The position numbers and the translations under genes were made by a program. A DNA stretch of 64,000 nucleotides from Lachnospiraceae bacterium (GTDB lineage: Bacteria; Bacillota; Clostridia; Lachnospirales; Lachnospiraceae): positions 44,541 through 108,540 of the forward strand of contig JAGAQJ010000074.1 of assembly GCA_017622845.1 (NCBI GenBank), written 5' to 3'. Of the stretch, positions 18,060-26,884 are shown one piece after another; the stretch's first letter is position 1, and the number at the start of each line of letters is the position of its first letter. Below the pieces are notes generated by a model that saw nothing but the letters and a program-made list of their open reading frames with translations, did no database searches and was not told where the DNA came from.

Positions 18060-20513
18060 ATGCAGCAGTTTACGGATAAAGCAAAGACAGCCTTGCAGAA
18101 GGCTGCCAAGGCTGCCAGGGATTTGCATCAGAGCTATATCGGAAGCGAACACATATTGGTAGGGCTTGTGAAAGAAAAAACAGGCGTTGCCGCCAGGGTT
18201 CTTGTGGAAAATGGTGTAGACGAAGTGCAGCTTATCAGTATGATTAAGGAGTTAATCGCTCCGGAAGGAAATATCGCCATGCTTGAGCGTGACGGATATT
18301 CGCCAAGAGCAGCCAAAGTACTCGAAGACAGTCATAAGCTGGCGCAGAAATACAAAAGCCAGCTGACAGGCACAGAACATATTCTGCTTGCCCTGATAAG
18401 AGAAGGCGAGAATGTAGGACTCAGGCTGTTAAATACCGTAGGCGTCAATGTTCAGAAATTGTATATGGACACACTGATTGCTATGGGGGAGGACATCAAC
18501 CAGCATAAAGATGACCTTAATAAAAACAGAAATAAAAGGAAAAAAGACGGCACGACGCAGACATTGAACCAATACAGCAGGGACCTCACATACCTGGCAA
18601 AAGAGGGAAAGCTTGACCCGGTAATCGGCAGGGAAACAGAAATTATGCGTGTCGTACAGATTCTGTCAAGGCGCACGAAAAATAATCCCTGCCTGATAGG
18701 CGAGCCGGGTGTTGGAAAAACCGCTATTGCAGAAGGGCTTGCGCTCAGAATCGTGAGCGGAGAGGTTCCGGATACGGTCAAGAACAAGCGTGTTGTTACG
18801 CTTGACCTTGCCGGAATGGTAGCAGGCTCAAAATATCGCGGAGAGTTTGAGGAGCGCATCAAGAAAGTGATTAAAGAGGTTATCGAGGCAGGAAACATCT
18901 ACCTTTTCCTCGATGAAATCCATACGCTGATCGGAGCAGGCGGTGCAGAGGGGGCAATCGATGCTTCCAATATCCTTAAGCCGTCATTGTCAAGAGGCGA
19001 GATACAGCTCATCGGCGCTACGACTATAGCCGAATACAGAAAGTATATTGAAAAGGACGCAGCGCTTGAGCGCCGTTTCCAGCCGGTAATGGTTGAGGAA
19101 CCAAACGAAAGCGAAGCAGTGGAGATACTAAACGGAGTGGCTCATAAATATGAAGAGCATCACAATGTGACCATTACACAGGAAGCGATAGAAGCAGCCG
19201 TGAAGCTGTCAGACCGTTACATTAATGACCGAAACCTGCCGGATAAGGCAATTGACCTGATTGATGAGGCATCAGCAGCAGTCAAACTGAAAAATATGAA
19301 TGTTCCGGATACATTCAAGGAAATGACAGAGCAGATTAAAAAATATGATGTTCAGATAGAACGCTCTATCAGAATGGAGGCTTATACGCAGGCAGCCGAG
19401 CTTCGGACAGCCCAGGAGGAGCTGCTGAAAAAGTATGATAAGGCAGTGAGCAAATACGAGAAAAATCAGGCTGAGAAGAATCTTGTTGTGACGGAGAACG
19501 ATATTGCGGAGGTTGTGGCAAACTGGACAAAAATTCCTGTAAAGAAGCTTACGCAGAAAGAAAGTGAGAGGCTGTTAAAACTCGAATCCATTCTTCACAA
19601 GCGCGTGATAGGTCAGGAGGAGGCTGTTACGGCTGTTGCACAGACGATGAAACGCGGACGTGTAGGACTGCAGGACCCCAACAGGCCAATCGGTTCCTTC
19701 CTGTTTCTGGGACCTACCGGTGTGGGAAAGACGGAGCTTTCCAAAGCGCTTGCGGAAGCCATGTTTGGCTCTGAAAATGCACTGATACGAGTCGATATGT
19801 CAGAGTACATGGAGTCTCACTCTGTGTCAAAAATGGTCGGCTCGCCGCCGGGCTATGTCGGCTTTGAGGAGGGCGGACAGCTCAGCGAGAAGGTTCGCAG
19901 AAATCCTTATTCCGTAGTGCTGTTTGACGAGATTGAGAAGGCGTATCCGGATGTGTTCAATATTCTCCTGCAGGTGCTCGATGACGGACACATCACAGAT
20001 TCAAAGGGCAGAAAGGTAAGCTTTAAGAATACGATTCTGATTATGACCTCCAATGCAGGCGCACAGAGGATTATAGACCCCAAGAATCTTGGTTTTGCTA
20101 CGACAAGAGATGCAGACGCAGATTATAATAAAATGAAATCCAACGTGATGGAAGAAGTAAAACGTCTGTTTAAGCCGGAGTTTATCAATCGAATTGATGA
20201 GATTATGGTATTCCATCCGCTGACCGAACAGGATATGAAGCAGATTGTGACGCTTCTGTCCAAAAATCTCTGTGAGCGCTGCAAGACACAGATGGACATT
20301 GACCTGACCTTTACCAACACGTTGAAGGAGTTTTTGGTAAAAAAACATTCTGACCTCAAGATGGGTGCAAGACCGCTCAAACGTGCGATTCAAAATGTCG
20401 TGGAAAATGAACTTGCCACCGCCATATTGGAGGGCAGGATAAAAAGAGGCGATACGGTGACAGCCGGAGTGCGTAACGACAAGGTTACGTTTACGGTAAA
20501 GGATACAGAATAA
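18060..20513 (+). CDS. clpC: ATP-dependent Clp protease ATP-binding subunit ClpC
   Basis: This AAA+ unfoldase feeds proteins to ClpP. The 817 residues hold two N-terminal Clp repeats (about 1-145), a first ATPase with GEPGVGKT (near 217) and LFLDEIHTL, a UVR-like middle segment ([11 protein letters not shown] near 443), and a second ATPase with GPTGVGKT (near 553), VLFDEIEKA and the C-terminal D2-small domain. GGAGG at 18045-18049 lies ten bases before the ATG. No mcsA, mcsB or ctsR is adjacent. It sits directly behind the small GntR regulator and is probably in its transcript. Confidence 0.95.
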   Translation: MQQFTDKAKTALQKAAKAARDLHQSYIGSEHILVGLVKEKTGVAARVLVENGVDEVQLISMIKELIAPEGNIAMLERDGYSPRAAKVLEDSHKLAQKYKSQLTGTEHILLALIREGENVGLRLLNTVGVNVQKLYMDTLIAMGEDINQHKDDLNKNRNKRKKDGTTQTLNQYSRDLTYLAKEGKLDPVIGRETEIMRVVQILSRRTKNNPCLIGEPGVGKTAIAEGLALRIVSGEVPDTVKNKRVVTLDLAGMVAGSKYRGEFEERIKKVIKEVIEAGNIYLFLDEIHTLIGAGGAEGAIDASNILKPSLSRGEIQLIGATTIAEYRKYIEKDAALERRFQPVMVEEPNESEAVEILNGVAHKYEEHHNVTITQEAIEAAVKLSDRYINDRNLPDKAIDLIDEASAAVKLKNMNVPDTFKEMTEQIKKYDVQIERSIRMEAYTQAAELRTAQEELLKKYDKAVSKYEKNQAEKNLVVTENDIAEVVANWTKIPVKKLTQKESERLLKLESILHKRVIGQEEAVTAVAQTMKRGRVGLQDPNRPIGSFLFLGPTGVGKTELSKALAEAMFGSENALIRVDMSEYMESHSVSKMVGSPPGYVGFEEGGQLSEKVRRNPYSVVLFDEIEKAYPDVFNILLQVLDDGHITDSKGRKVSFKNTILIMTSNAGAQRIIDPKNLGFATTRDADADYNKMKSNVMEEVKRLFKPEFINRIDEIMVFHPLTEQDMKQIVTLLSKNLCERCKTQMDIDLTFTNTLKEFLVKKHSDLKMGARPLKRAIQNVVENELATAILEGRIKRGDTVTAGVRNDKVTFTVKDTE

Positions 20514-20646
20514 ATTCGTCATAATCATTTCATAAATATTATGTGGAAAAAGAGAAAGAGATAGTATATTATTATATATAGGTAGCGATACCGGTTGAAG
20601 ATTATTAAAACACTTTAAAACTTGTTAATTTAGGAGGACAAAAGAA

Positions 20647-21060
20647 ATGGCAGTAGTTGAAGAATTACTACGTTCCGAGAGTGACGGCAGCATCAGCTTT
20701 GGCAATCATGAGCTTGCGGCAAAGGCAAAGCTTGAGGATTATGAGCATGCCGGAGATATGTATAAGGTAAAGACCTATCAGGCTATGACAAAGTTGGAGA
20801 AGAATGGATTGTTTTTATACGAATCTGTTCCGGGAACCTCCGTTCATGACTTTTGCGAGAATGAAAGCGGCATATCTTTTACTGTAGAAGGCAGTCAGGA
20901 TGCACAGATTACGCTCGGTGCGGAGGACGATTCTGAATACGAAATTATAGTAGCAGGCGAGAGTGCGGGAATCATGAAGACAAACCTTTCCGGAAAGCTC
21001 AATATCAGCGTTGAGCTGGAGGGAACAGGTGCAGTTGAAGTTAAAATTATAAAAAAATAA
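20647..21060 (+). CDS. conserved small protein of unknown function
   Basis: The 137-residue protein has no signal peptide or membrane helix. It is acidic and appears to be mostly beta strand in its second half (ISFTVEGSQDAQITLG, then NISVELEGTGAVEVKI). The strong TTAGGAGG site at 20631-20638 and the isolated promoter region suggest good expression. I recognise the type as common in Lachnospiraceae, where similar proteins sometimes carry an endosialidase label, but nothing in the sequence supports that activity. A terminator-like hairpin follows at once. Confidence 0.7.
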   Translation: MAVVEELLRSESDGSISFGNHELAAKAKLEDYEHAGDMYKVKTYQAMTKLEKNGLFLYESVPGTSVHDFCENESGISFTVEGSQDAQITLGAEDDSEYEIIVAGESAGIMKTNLSGKLNISVELEGTGAVEVKIIKK

Positions 21061-21070
21061 TAAGAATAAG

Positions 21071-21100
21071 AAAATACCTTCTCATCTGAGGAGGTATTTT
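21071..21100 (+). terminator. terminator-like hairpin after the small protein gene
   Basis: A 14-bp stem (AAAATACCTTCTCA with TGAGGAGGTATTTT) has a 2-base loop as drawn. The stem's own T run ends it. Confidence 0.7.
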
Positions 21101-21155
21101 ATGTACAAGGGCAGGGGATAAGGATATTCTCCTGCTCTATTAGATGGGAGGAAAA

Positions 21156-22529
21156 ATGGCGAAAAAGATTACTACGGCTTTTTTTTGTCAGGAGTGCGGA
21201 CATGAGTCATCAAAATGGATGGGACAGTGCCCTGCCTGCAAAAAGTGGAATACCTTTGTGGAGGAACGGGTCAATGTGACTGGAAGCGGCATGGGAGGCA
21301 GTGCGAAAACAGCCGCTTTCAAAGACGCTCCAAAGCCTGTAGAGATTGGCAGTATCTCCATGCATGAGGAGGAGCGGATGCACACCGGAATTGCCGAGCT
21401 TGACCGTGTTCTTGGCGGCGGCATTATGCGAGGTTCGCTGACCCTGGTGGGAGGTGACCCCGGAATCGGAAAATCGACGCTGCTTTTGCAGATGTGCAGA
21501 CTTCTTGCCAATGCCGGAAGAAAGGTACTGTATATTTCAGGGGAGGAGTCGCTGAAGCAGATTAAGCTTCGGGCGATGAGAATCGGTGAGTTTCAGGCAA
21601 ACATGCTTCTTTTGTGTGAGACGAATCTTGGACTTGTGGAGGAGGCAATCCGCCATACGGAGCCGGAGGTCGTCATTATTGATTCGATACAGACGATGTA
21701 TCAGGAAGCGGTCTCAGCAGCACCGGGAAGTGTTTCGCAGGTAAGGGAAGCAACGAATGTATTTCTGCAGCTTGCAAAAGGAATCGGAGTTTCTATTTTT
21801 ATTGTGGGGCATGTGACGAAGGAAGGAACAGTAGCAGGACCGAGAGTTCTCGAACATATGGTTGATACAGTACTGTATTTTGAGGGAGACCGCTATGCCT
21901 CCTACAGAATCCTCAGAGGCGTCAAAAACCGCTTTGGTTCTACCAATGAAATCGGTGTATTCGAGATGAGAAAGGAAGGACTTGTAGAGGTTGAGAATCC
22001 TTCCGAGTATATGCTGAGCGGTAAGCCGGTTGGCGCAAGCGGTTCGGTTGTGGTGTGCTCTGTGGAGGGGACAAGACCGATTTTAATTGAAATACAGGCG
22101 CTTGTCTGCCGTACTAATTTTGGAATACCAAGACGGCAGACCACCGGTACGGATTTTAACAGGGTCAATCTGCTGATGGCAGTGCTGGAAAAGCGGTTAG
22201 GCTTGCAGATTGGGAACTGTGATGCGTATGTCAATATAGCAGGCGGCATGAAAATCAATGAGCCTGCCATCGACTTAGGTTTGATTATGGCGATTGTTTC
22301 AAGCTTTAAAAACCGCGCCATAGATGAAAAGACACTCGTGTTCGGCGAGGTAGGCTTAAGCGGCGAGGTGCGTGCAGTCAATATGGCGCAGCAGAGAGTA
22401 CAGGAGGCAAGAAAGCTTGGCTATGAGACGGTGATTATGCCGAGAGTAAATCTGGAAGGCATGGACAAGATAAATGGTATCAAGGTTATCGGCGTAGGCG
22501 GCATTGGCGAGGCGATTGACCTGATTTGA
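21156..22529 (+). CDS. radA: DNA repair protein RadA
   Basis: RadA is a RecA-like ATPase that aids branch migration in recombination. The 457-residue protein has the N-terminal zinc finger CQECGHESSKWMGQCPAC, Walker A GDPGIGKST near 98, the KNRFG motif near 254, and a C-terminal Lon-protease-like domain (VEGTRPILIEIQALV onward). ATG 21156 has GGGAGG at 21146-21151; an earlier in-frame ATG overlaps that site and is unlikely. Confidence 0.95.
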   Translation: MAKKITTAFFCQECGHESSKWMGQCPACKKWNTFVEERVNVTGSGMGGSAKTAAFKDAPKPVEIGSISMHEEERMHTGIAELDRVLGGGIMRGSLTLVGGDPGIGKSTLLLQMCRLLANAGRKVLYISGEESLKQIKLRAMRIGEFQANMLLLCETNLGLVEEAIRHTEPEVVIIDSIQTMYQEAVSAAPGSVSQVREATNVFLQLAKGIGVSIFIVGHVTKEGTVAGPRVLEHMVDTVLYFEGDRYASYRILRGVKNRFGSTNEIGVFEMRKEGLVEVENPSEYMLSGKPVGASGSVVVCSVEGTRPILIEIQALVCRTNFGIPRRQTTGTDFNRVNLLMAVLEKRLGLQIGNCDAYVNIAGGMKINEPAIDLGLIMAIVSSFKNRAIDEKTLVFGEVGLSGEVRAVNMAQQRVQEARKLGYETVIMPRVNLEGMDKINGIKVIGVGGIGEAIDLI

Positions 22530-22626
22530 CAACCGTTTTCTGTTCGTTAGAAGCGTAGGACTGTGGACGATAACAAACAGATTTTGCTGTAGTGTCTGAA
22601 TTTAAACGAAAGGATAGCATGCGTTT

Positions 22627-23928
22627 ATGAATAATACTTTAAAGGATTTAATGGATTTTTTAGATAAGGGACTGACCTGCTATCAAGCCGTGAAAGAGCT
22701 TGAGGAGCGGTTTACGGAAAATGGCTTTGAGAAGCTTAGCGAGAAGAAGCTGTGGGAGCTGGAACAGGGAAAATCGTATTATGCTGTAAGAAATGATTCT
22801 TCTCTTATGGCTTTTCGTATTCCATCATGTGATATCAAAGATATCAAAGGTTTTCACATCTATGCGGCGCATTCAGATTCCCCGGCATTTAAGCTCAAGG
22901 ATTCTCCGGAGATGGTCAAAGAAGGCAGCTATGTGGGCATCAATGTGGAAAAGTACGGGGGTATGATACTGTCTGCGTGGATGGACAGACCGCTTACGAT
23001 TGCAGGGCGGGTATGCGTAGAGAAAAACAGTGAGCTTGTGTCCTATCCAATCCAGCTTAAGGATAATATCTGTATGATACCAAACCTTGCAATACACATG
23101 AATCGGGAAATGAACAATGGAGTAGCGCTGAATCCGCAGACAGATATGATACCGCTCCTGATGATGAAACCGGAAGGGGATATGCAGACTGTCAATGCAA
23201 TGCTTGCCCGGGAACTTACAAGACAGACAGGGGAGCAGTACTGTGAGGAGGATATCCTTGCTTCGGATTTATTTGTGGAGAACAGCCAGAAGGCAGTGCT
23301 TGCAGGTGCCGATGATGAATTTATCATGTCGGCAAGATATGATGATTTGGCATGTGCTTTTGCCGGAATGAAGGCAATGCTGGAAGCAAAATCTGATAGA
23401 TATATCAATGTGCTTGCCATATTTGATAATGAAGAAGTGGGAAGCCTTACAAGGCAGGGGGCGGATTCCACCTTTTTAAAGGATACGCTGGAAAATATCG
23501 CAGATACACTCGGCGTATCCGCCGCCGTATTCAGAACATGGAAGGCAGAGAGCTTTCTGGTCAGCGCCGATAATGCCCATGCCTGCCATCCGAATCAGGG
23601 GGGGAAAGCCGACCCTGTGAACCGGCCCTATCTCAACAAGGGAATTGTGCTCAAATATCATGGCAGTCAGAAATATGCAACAGATGCCTGCTCAGCAGCC
23701 TTTGTCAAGCGTATCTGCAAAAAACAGAACATTCCCTGTCAGACCTACACCAACCGCTCTGATATTCCGGGAGGTTCCACGCTTGGCAATCTTGCGATGG
23801 CGCAGGTATCCATGGCAGCAGCGGATATCGGACTGCCGCAGCTTGCCATGCATTCTGCCTATGAGACAGCGGGAACAAAGGATATGGAATACCTGCTCTG
23901 CTTTGCAGCAGCGTTTTTTAACGCTTAG
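22627..23928 (+). CDS. M18-family aminopeptidase
   Basis: The 433-residue zinc aminopeptidase shows the metal-binding set of the family: HSDSPAF near 80, the Asp in SARYDDLACAF near 240, IFDNEEVGS near 263 with the catalytic Glu, and a late His in LAMHSAYETAG. It would release N-terminal residues from peptides in the cytoplasm. The only ribosome site is AAAGGA, about 12 bases upstream, which is weak. The BlaR1-like gene lies downstream in the opposite direction. Confidence 0.92.
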   Translation: MNNTLKDLMDFLDKGLTCYQAVKELEERFTENGFEKLSEKKLWELEQGKSYYAVRNDSSLMAFRIPSCDIKDIKGFHIYAAHSDSPAFKLKDSPEMVKEGSYVGINVEKYGGMILSAWMDRPLTIAGRVCVEKNSELVSYPIQLKDNICMIPNLAIHMNREMNNGVALNPQTDMIPLLMMKPEGDMQTVNAMLARELTRQTGEQYCEEDILASDLFVENSQKAVLAGADDEFIMSARYDDLACAFAGMKAMLEAKSDRYINVLAIFDNEEVGSLTRQGADSTFLKDTLENIADTLGVSAAVFRTWKAESFLVSADNAHACHPNQGGKADPVNRPYLNKGIVLKYHGSQKYATDACSAAFVKRICKKQNIPCQTYTNRSDIPGGSTLGNLAMAQVSMAAADIGLPQLAMHSAYETAGTKDMEYLLCFAAAFFNA

Positions 23929-23985
23929 AAATGACTCGCAGCAGTGCTTTTTTGGCATTCAGTGCGAATTAAAGCAGCAAGCCTG

Positions 23986-25716
23986 TTATGGAAGTTCTTC
24001 TGCAACAGCAGTTTCTTCGGCGGTTGAAAAAACTGCCGAAGAACGGTACTGCCCTTGCTGCCTTCTGATATCCTCCGTGCGGCGGTCAAATTCCGCATCG
24101 CCCTCATGCAATGCCGTAACATCAGTGATGATTCCCTGACGATTCCGCACGATAGTTATATCGACAGTTCCGGTGGCACTGGACTGATACCTGCCAAGCA
24201 TTTCATCAGAATAAGTGCGGATGGTTTCGCCTTGGTACAGCATGAAGTCGCTGCTTTCATTTTCGCGGACAAGTCCCCATGCGGCATATTCCTGATACAT
24301 CTCCTCACGGTCTAAGCAGAGTGAAATATGAATGGAAAAAGCACTTTTTTCTACCTGAAATTCATCAGATAGCGCACTTTTTACTTCTGCTTCCAAAATC
24401 TCAGGGTCATTTGCAGTATCTTCTTTTAAGATACGAAATATCACATTCTCAGCTCTTTTTCCAGGATTTTCTCCCAGTGCAATATCTCTTGTCAGGCTGG
24501 CCTGAACACCCCATCGGCAGTTATCGCTTGCACAAAAGGCAGTCAGATAAGGTGAGAACGGAGCCTGCCCTCCGGTCGCAAACACAACGCTGCTGCTTAA
24601 CACAAGGCAGACAGAGAGCACAAGCAGCGCCGCCGGGGATTTTTTATAGTGCAGAACATGCTCAATCCGCTTCTCGACCTCGGTTTTCGAAAATGCACTG
24701 TAGAGCAGTGTCGGACGGTTTCCGGTGATTGCCATGGTAAGCAGGCTCATGGCATATTGCTTTTTGGATTCTTCGTCACTGTACAAGTCAAGAACAGCTG
24801 CATCGCATGCTGTTTCCAAGTCAGCAGAAAGACATTTTGACATAATCCATACAAGCGGATTAAACCAGTTTACACATAGGGCAGTCAGCATCGCTGCCTT
24901 TATCCAGTTGTCTTTTCGGCGGATATGCATGGTTTCATGGCATAACACATGGCGCAGAAGCTCAGTATTGGAAAAATCCATGCGCGTAGGCAGATAGATT
25001 TTCGGAGTTATCAGGCCGCACACAAGAGGAGAAGCAATCTCGTCATTGGTAAATACCAGAATATGTCCCATATTCCGCTCGCGCAGGAGTTTGTTAATCG
25101 TCTCGTTGTGCTCGACCAAGAGACGGCTTTTCAGGCGTTTTGAATAGCAGTGCCTTTGAACAGAAAGGATTCCTGCCATGATAACAATACCGGCAAAATA
25201 GACAAACAAAATAATTCTGCCAGGATTTTGTGAACCCATGATTGCATAAGAGCTGTCAACAGCAGTTTCAACAACAGAAATTTCTGTATCAGGAGTTTCT
25301 GTAACAGTATTGCTGTCAATGCCTGCCGCAGCCTCCTGTATACTATTTGAAATTGCATTGCCTCCAATATTTTCTGCCGCAGCCGGTGTGTTATTTGAAA
25401 CCACACTGCTGTCAATGCCTGCCGCAGCCTCCTGTGCAGTATTCGGAACAGATGTATACACGACATCTTCTACAATCGAAACAGCAGTTTCGTTTCCAAA
25501 ATACGGCATGGAAAATTCAGGAACCTTCATGCTTAACGGACTGCTCAATGAGAAAGGAATTAACAGGCGCAGCAGAACGACACTCCAGAGCACCGGAAAG
25601 ACAAATTTGGGCAGATGGTTTTTCAAAAGTGCACGCAGAATGAGCACGGTTATAATCATGATGCTTCCATAAAAGCTCATCAAGTAAAAGGGCATATTCA
25701 TTGTAAAATGCAGCAT
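23986..25716 (-). CDS. BlaR1-like M56 membrane metallopeptidase without a penicillin-sensing domain
   Basis: The 576-residue protein has four predicted membrane helices and the zinc motif HETMHIRR near 259, as in BlaR1/MecR1. In that family, signal binding outside triggers cleavage of the BlaI repressor. Here a Ser/Thr/Ala-rich loop between helices 2 and 3 carries imperfect repeats of QEAAAGIDS. The C-terminal 220 residues show none of the penicillin-binding SxxK/KTG motifs, so the signal is unknown. The start lies one base from the blaI-like stop. No beta-lactamase gene is near. Confidence 0.82.
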   Translation of the reverse strand: MLHFTMNMPFYLMSFYGSIMIITVLILRALLKNHLPKFVFPVLWSVVLLRLLIPFSLSSPLSMKVPEFSMPYFGNETAVSIVEDVVYTSVPNTAQEAAAGIDSSVVSNNTPAAAENIGGNAISNSIQEAAAGIDSNTVTETPDTEISVVETAVDSSYAIMGSQNPGRIILFVYFAGIVIMAGILSVQRHCYSKRLKSRLLVEHNETINKLLRERNMGHILVFTNDEIASPLVCGLITPKIYLPTRMDFSNTELLRHVLCHETMHIRRKDNWIKAAMLTALCVNWFNPLVWIMSKCLSADLETACDAAVLDLYSDEESKKQYAMSLLTMAITGNRPTLLYSAFSKTEVEKRIEHVLHYKKSPAALLVLSVCLVLSSSVVFATGGQAPFSPYLTAFCASDNCRWGVQASLTRDIALGENPGKRAENVIFRILKEDTANDPEILEAEVKSALSDEFQVEKSAFSIHISLCLDREEMYQEYAAWGLVRENESSDFMLYQGETIRTYSDEMLGRYQSSATGTVDITIVRNRQGIITDVTALHEGDAEFDRRTEDIRRQQGQYRSSAVFSTAEETAVAEELP

Positions 25717-25717
25717 A

Positions 25718-26071
25718 TTATTTCGCCTCCTGAATCATTTTGGCAAGACGGGCAGCCTCTTCCTCTGAAATTCCCTGATTTTTTAAGAATGAGGAGAAGA
25801 AAAGCTCACTCGAACCTCCGAACATTTTGTCGATGAGCTGTTCTGTTTCACTTTGGGCAACCTCATCGCGTGTTACAAGGGCAGTACACAGAAATCCCGG
25901 CTCGCCGCGCTCAACGGCTCCCTTTTCAATGCACTTCTTAATGACCGTATAAGTTGTATTTTTGTTCCAGCCGATGCGGTTTGAGAGGATATCAACAATA
26001 TCACGGGCAGACGTCTGCCCCTTTTCCCATAAAACCTCCATGACCTTCAACTCAGAATCAAACAGTTTCAT
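25718..26071 (-). CDS. BlaI/MecI-family transcriptional repressor
   Basis: The 117-residue protein is a winged-helix repressor of the penicillinase-repressor family. The DNA-binding part includes VMEVLWEKGQTSARDIVD and the NTTYTVIKKCIEKG wing. The C-terminal half forms the dimer and carries the cleavage region. GGAGG on the minus strand (26079-26083) precedes the ATG. Two near-identical palindromes cover the promoter upstream, which indicates autoregulation together with the BlaR1-like partner. Confidence 0.92.
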   Translation of the reverse strand: MKLFDSELKVMEVLWEKGQTSARDIVDILSNRIGWNKNTTYTVIKKCIEKGAVERGEPGFLCTALVTRDEVAQSETEQLIDKMFGGSSELFFSSFLKNQGISEEEAARLAKMIQEAK

Positions 26072-26091
26072 ATCTTATACCTCCTTTCAGT

Positions 26092-26118
26092 GTACTGACA
26101 AAATGAATGTGTCAGTAC
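26092..26118 (-). promoter_or_regulatory. leader hairpin just ahead of the blaI ribosome binding site
   Basis: GTACTGACA (26092-26100) and TGTCAGTAC (26110-26118) form a perfect 9-bp inverted repeat that ends eight bases before the GGAGG on the transcript. It may protect the 5' end or tune translation. Confidence 0.55.
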
Positions 26119-26121
26119 GCT

Positions 26122-26181
26122 AGACTATTACAATAGTCTGATTCCTGTTTTTAGACTATCACAATAGTCTGAGCGTGTCAA
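26122..26181 (-). promoter_or_regulatory. blaI promoter with two BlaI-type operators
   Basis: On the minus strand TTGACA (26176-26181) and TAGTCT (26153-26158) are 17 bases apart. Two 18-bp palindromes, AGACTATTACAATAGTCT at 26122-26139 and the same with TCA in place of TTA at 26153-26170, lie 31 bp apart, three helical turns. One covers the -10 box and spacer, the other the transcribed start region. Paired dyads of this sort are typical BlaI operators. Confidence 0.8.
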
Positions 26182-26196
26182 CAGGAAACAGATACT

Positions 26197-26724
26197 TTAT
26201 TTGAGAATGCGTTCGTTGATAGTTCCCACAATATCAATTAAATACGCGTTATCTACCTCGTTGGAATGAGACAAAAAAGCACGGAAGCCTCCCTGGATAA
26301 GAAAGCTTAATAAAATATCCCATTCAAGGCTGTCTTTATATTCAGGATAAATGCTGAAAATCTGATGCTTCATTCGCTCTTCTACTTTGTTGATAAATAC
26401 ATGAGTCCGGCTGCCGGAAAAGAGAATCTCCAACAGGCTGTTTTGGGAAGTAAATGCAGCGCTGAGTATTTCAACAAATGGTTTTGGTTTTGTAAGAAGT
26501 TCTTCCGGATGCGGAATATTGGCCAGAATCATATCAATCGTTTCGTTTTCAAGCTGCTCTGACAAATCATAAATATCCTTGTAATGAGAATAAAAGGTTG
26601 CCTTGTTAATAAATGCCAGCTCTGCCAGCTCCTTAACGGTTATCTTTTCTAAAGGTTTCCTGGAACGGAGTTCAATAAATGCATTGATAATGCTTCGCCT
26701 TGTGCGTTCAATTCTTAAATCCAT
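26197..26724 (-). CDS. TetR/AcrR-family transcriptional regulator
   Basis: The 175-residue protein starts with the classic TetR helix-turn-helix (RRSIINAFIELRSR to KATFYSHYKDIYDL, residues 8-50). The C-terminal ligand domain is of the short TetR_C type and its ligand cannot be told. The gene is divergent from glgB, and a perfect 9-bp inverted repeat sits between the two. It probably controls itself and may control glgB. Confidence 0.88.
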   Translation of the reverse strand: MDLRIERTRRSIINAFIELRSRKPLEKITVKELAELAFINKATFYSHYKDIYDLSEQLENETIDMILANIPHPEELLTKPKPFVEILSAAFTSQNSLLEILFSGSRTHVFINKVEERMKHQIFSIYPEYKDSLEWDILLSFLIQGGFRAFLSHSNEVDNAYLIDIVGTINERILK

Positions 26725-26773
26725 AATGTCTCCTTAATTGACAATTCTGCAAATCAGTTGTATAAATAACGAT

Positions 26774-26805
26774 ACTGCAAAATTGACAGTGGTTGTTTTT
26801 GCAGT
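26774..26805. promoter_or_regulatory. candidate TetR operator between the tetR-like gene and glgB
   Basis: ACTGCAAAA (26774-26782) and TTTTGCAGT (26797-26805) form a perfect inverted repeat with a 14-base centre that begins with TTGACA. The position in a divergent promoter region fits a TetR-type site. Confidence 0.5.
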
Positions 26806-26884
26806 GTCATGTTACAATAATTTTACCAAAAAAGCAACGGCTGTCAATTAAAACATAAGCAGTCGGCAAAAAGGAGCGGATGGA

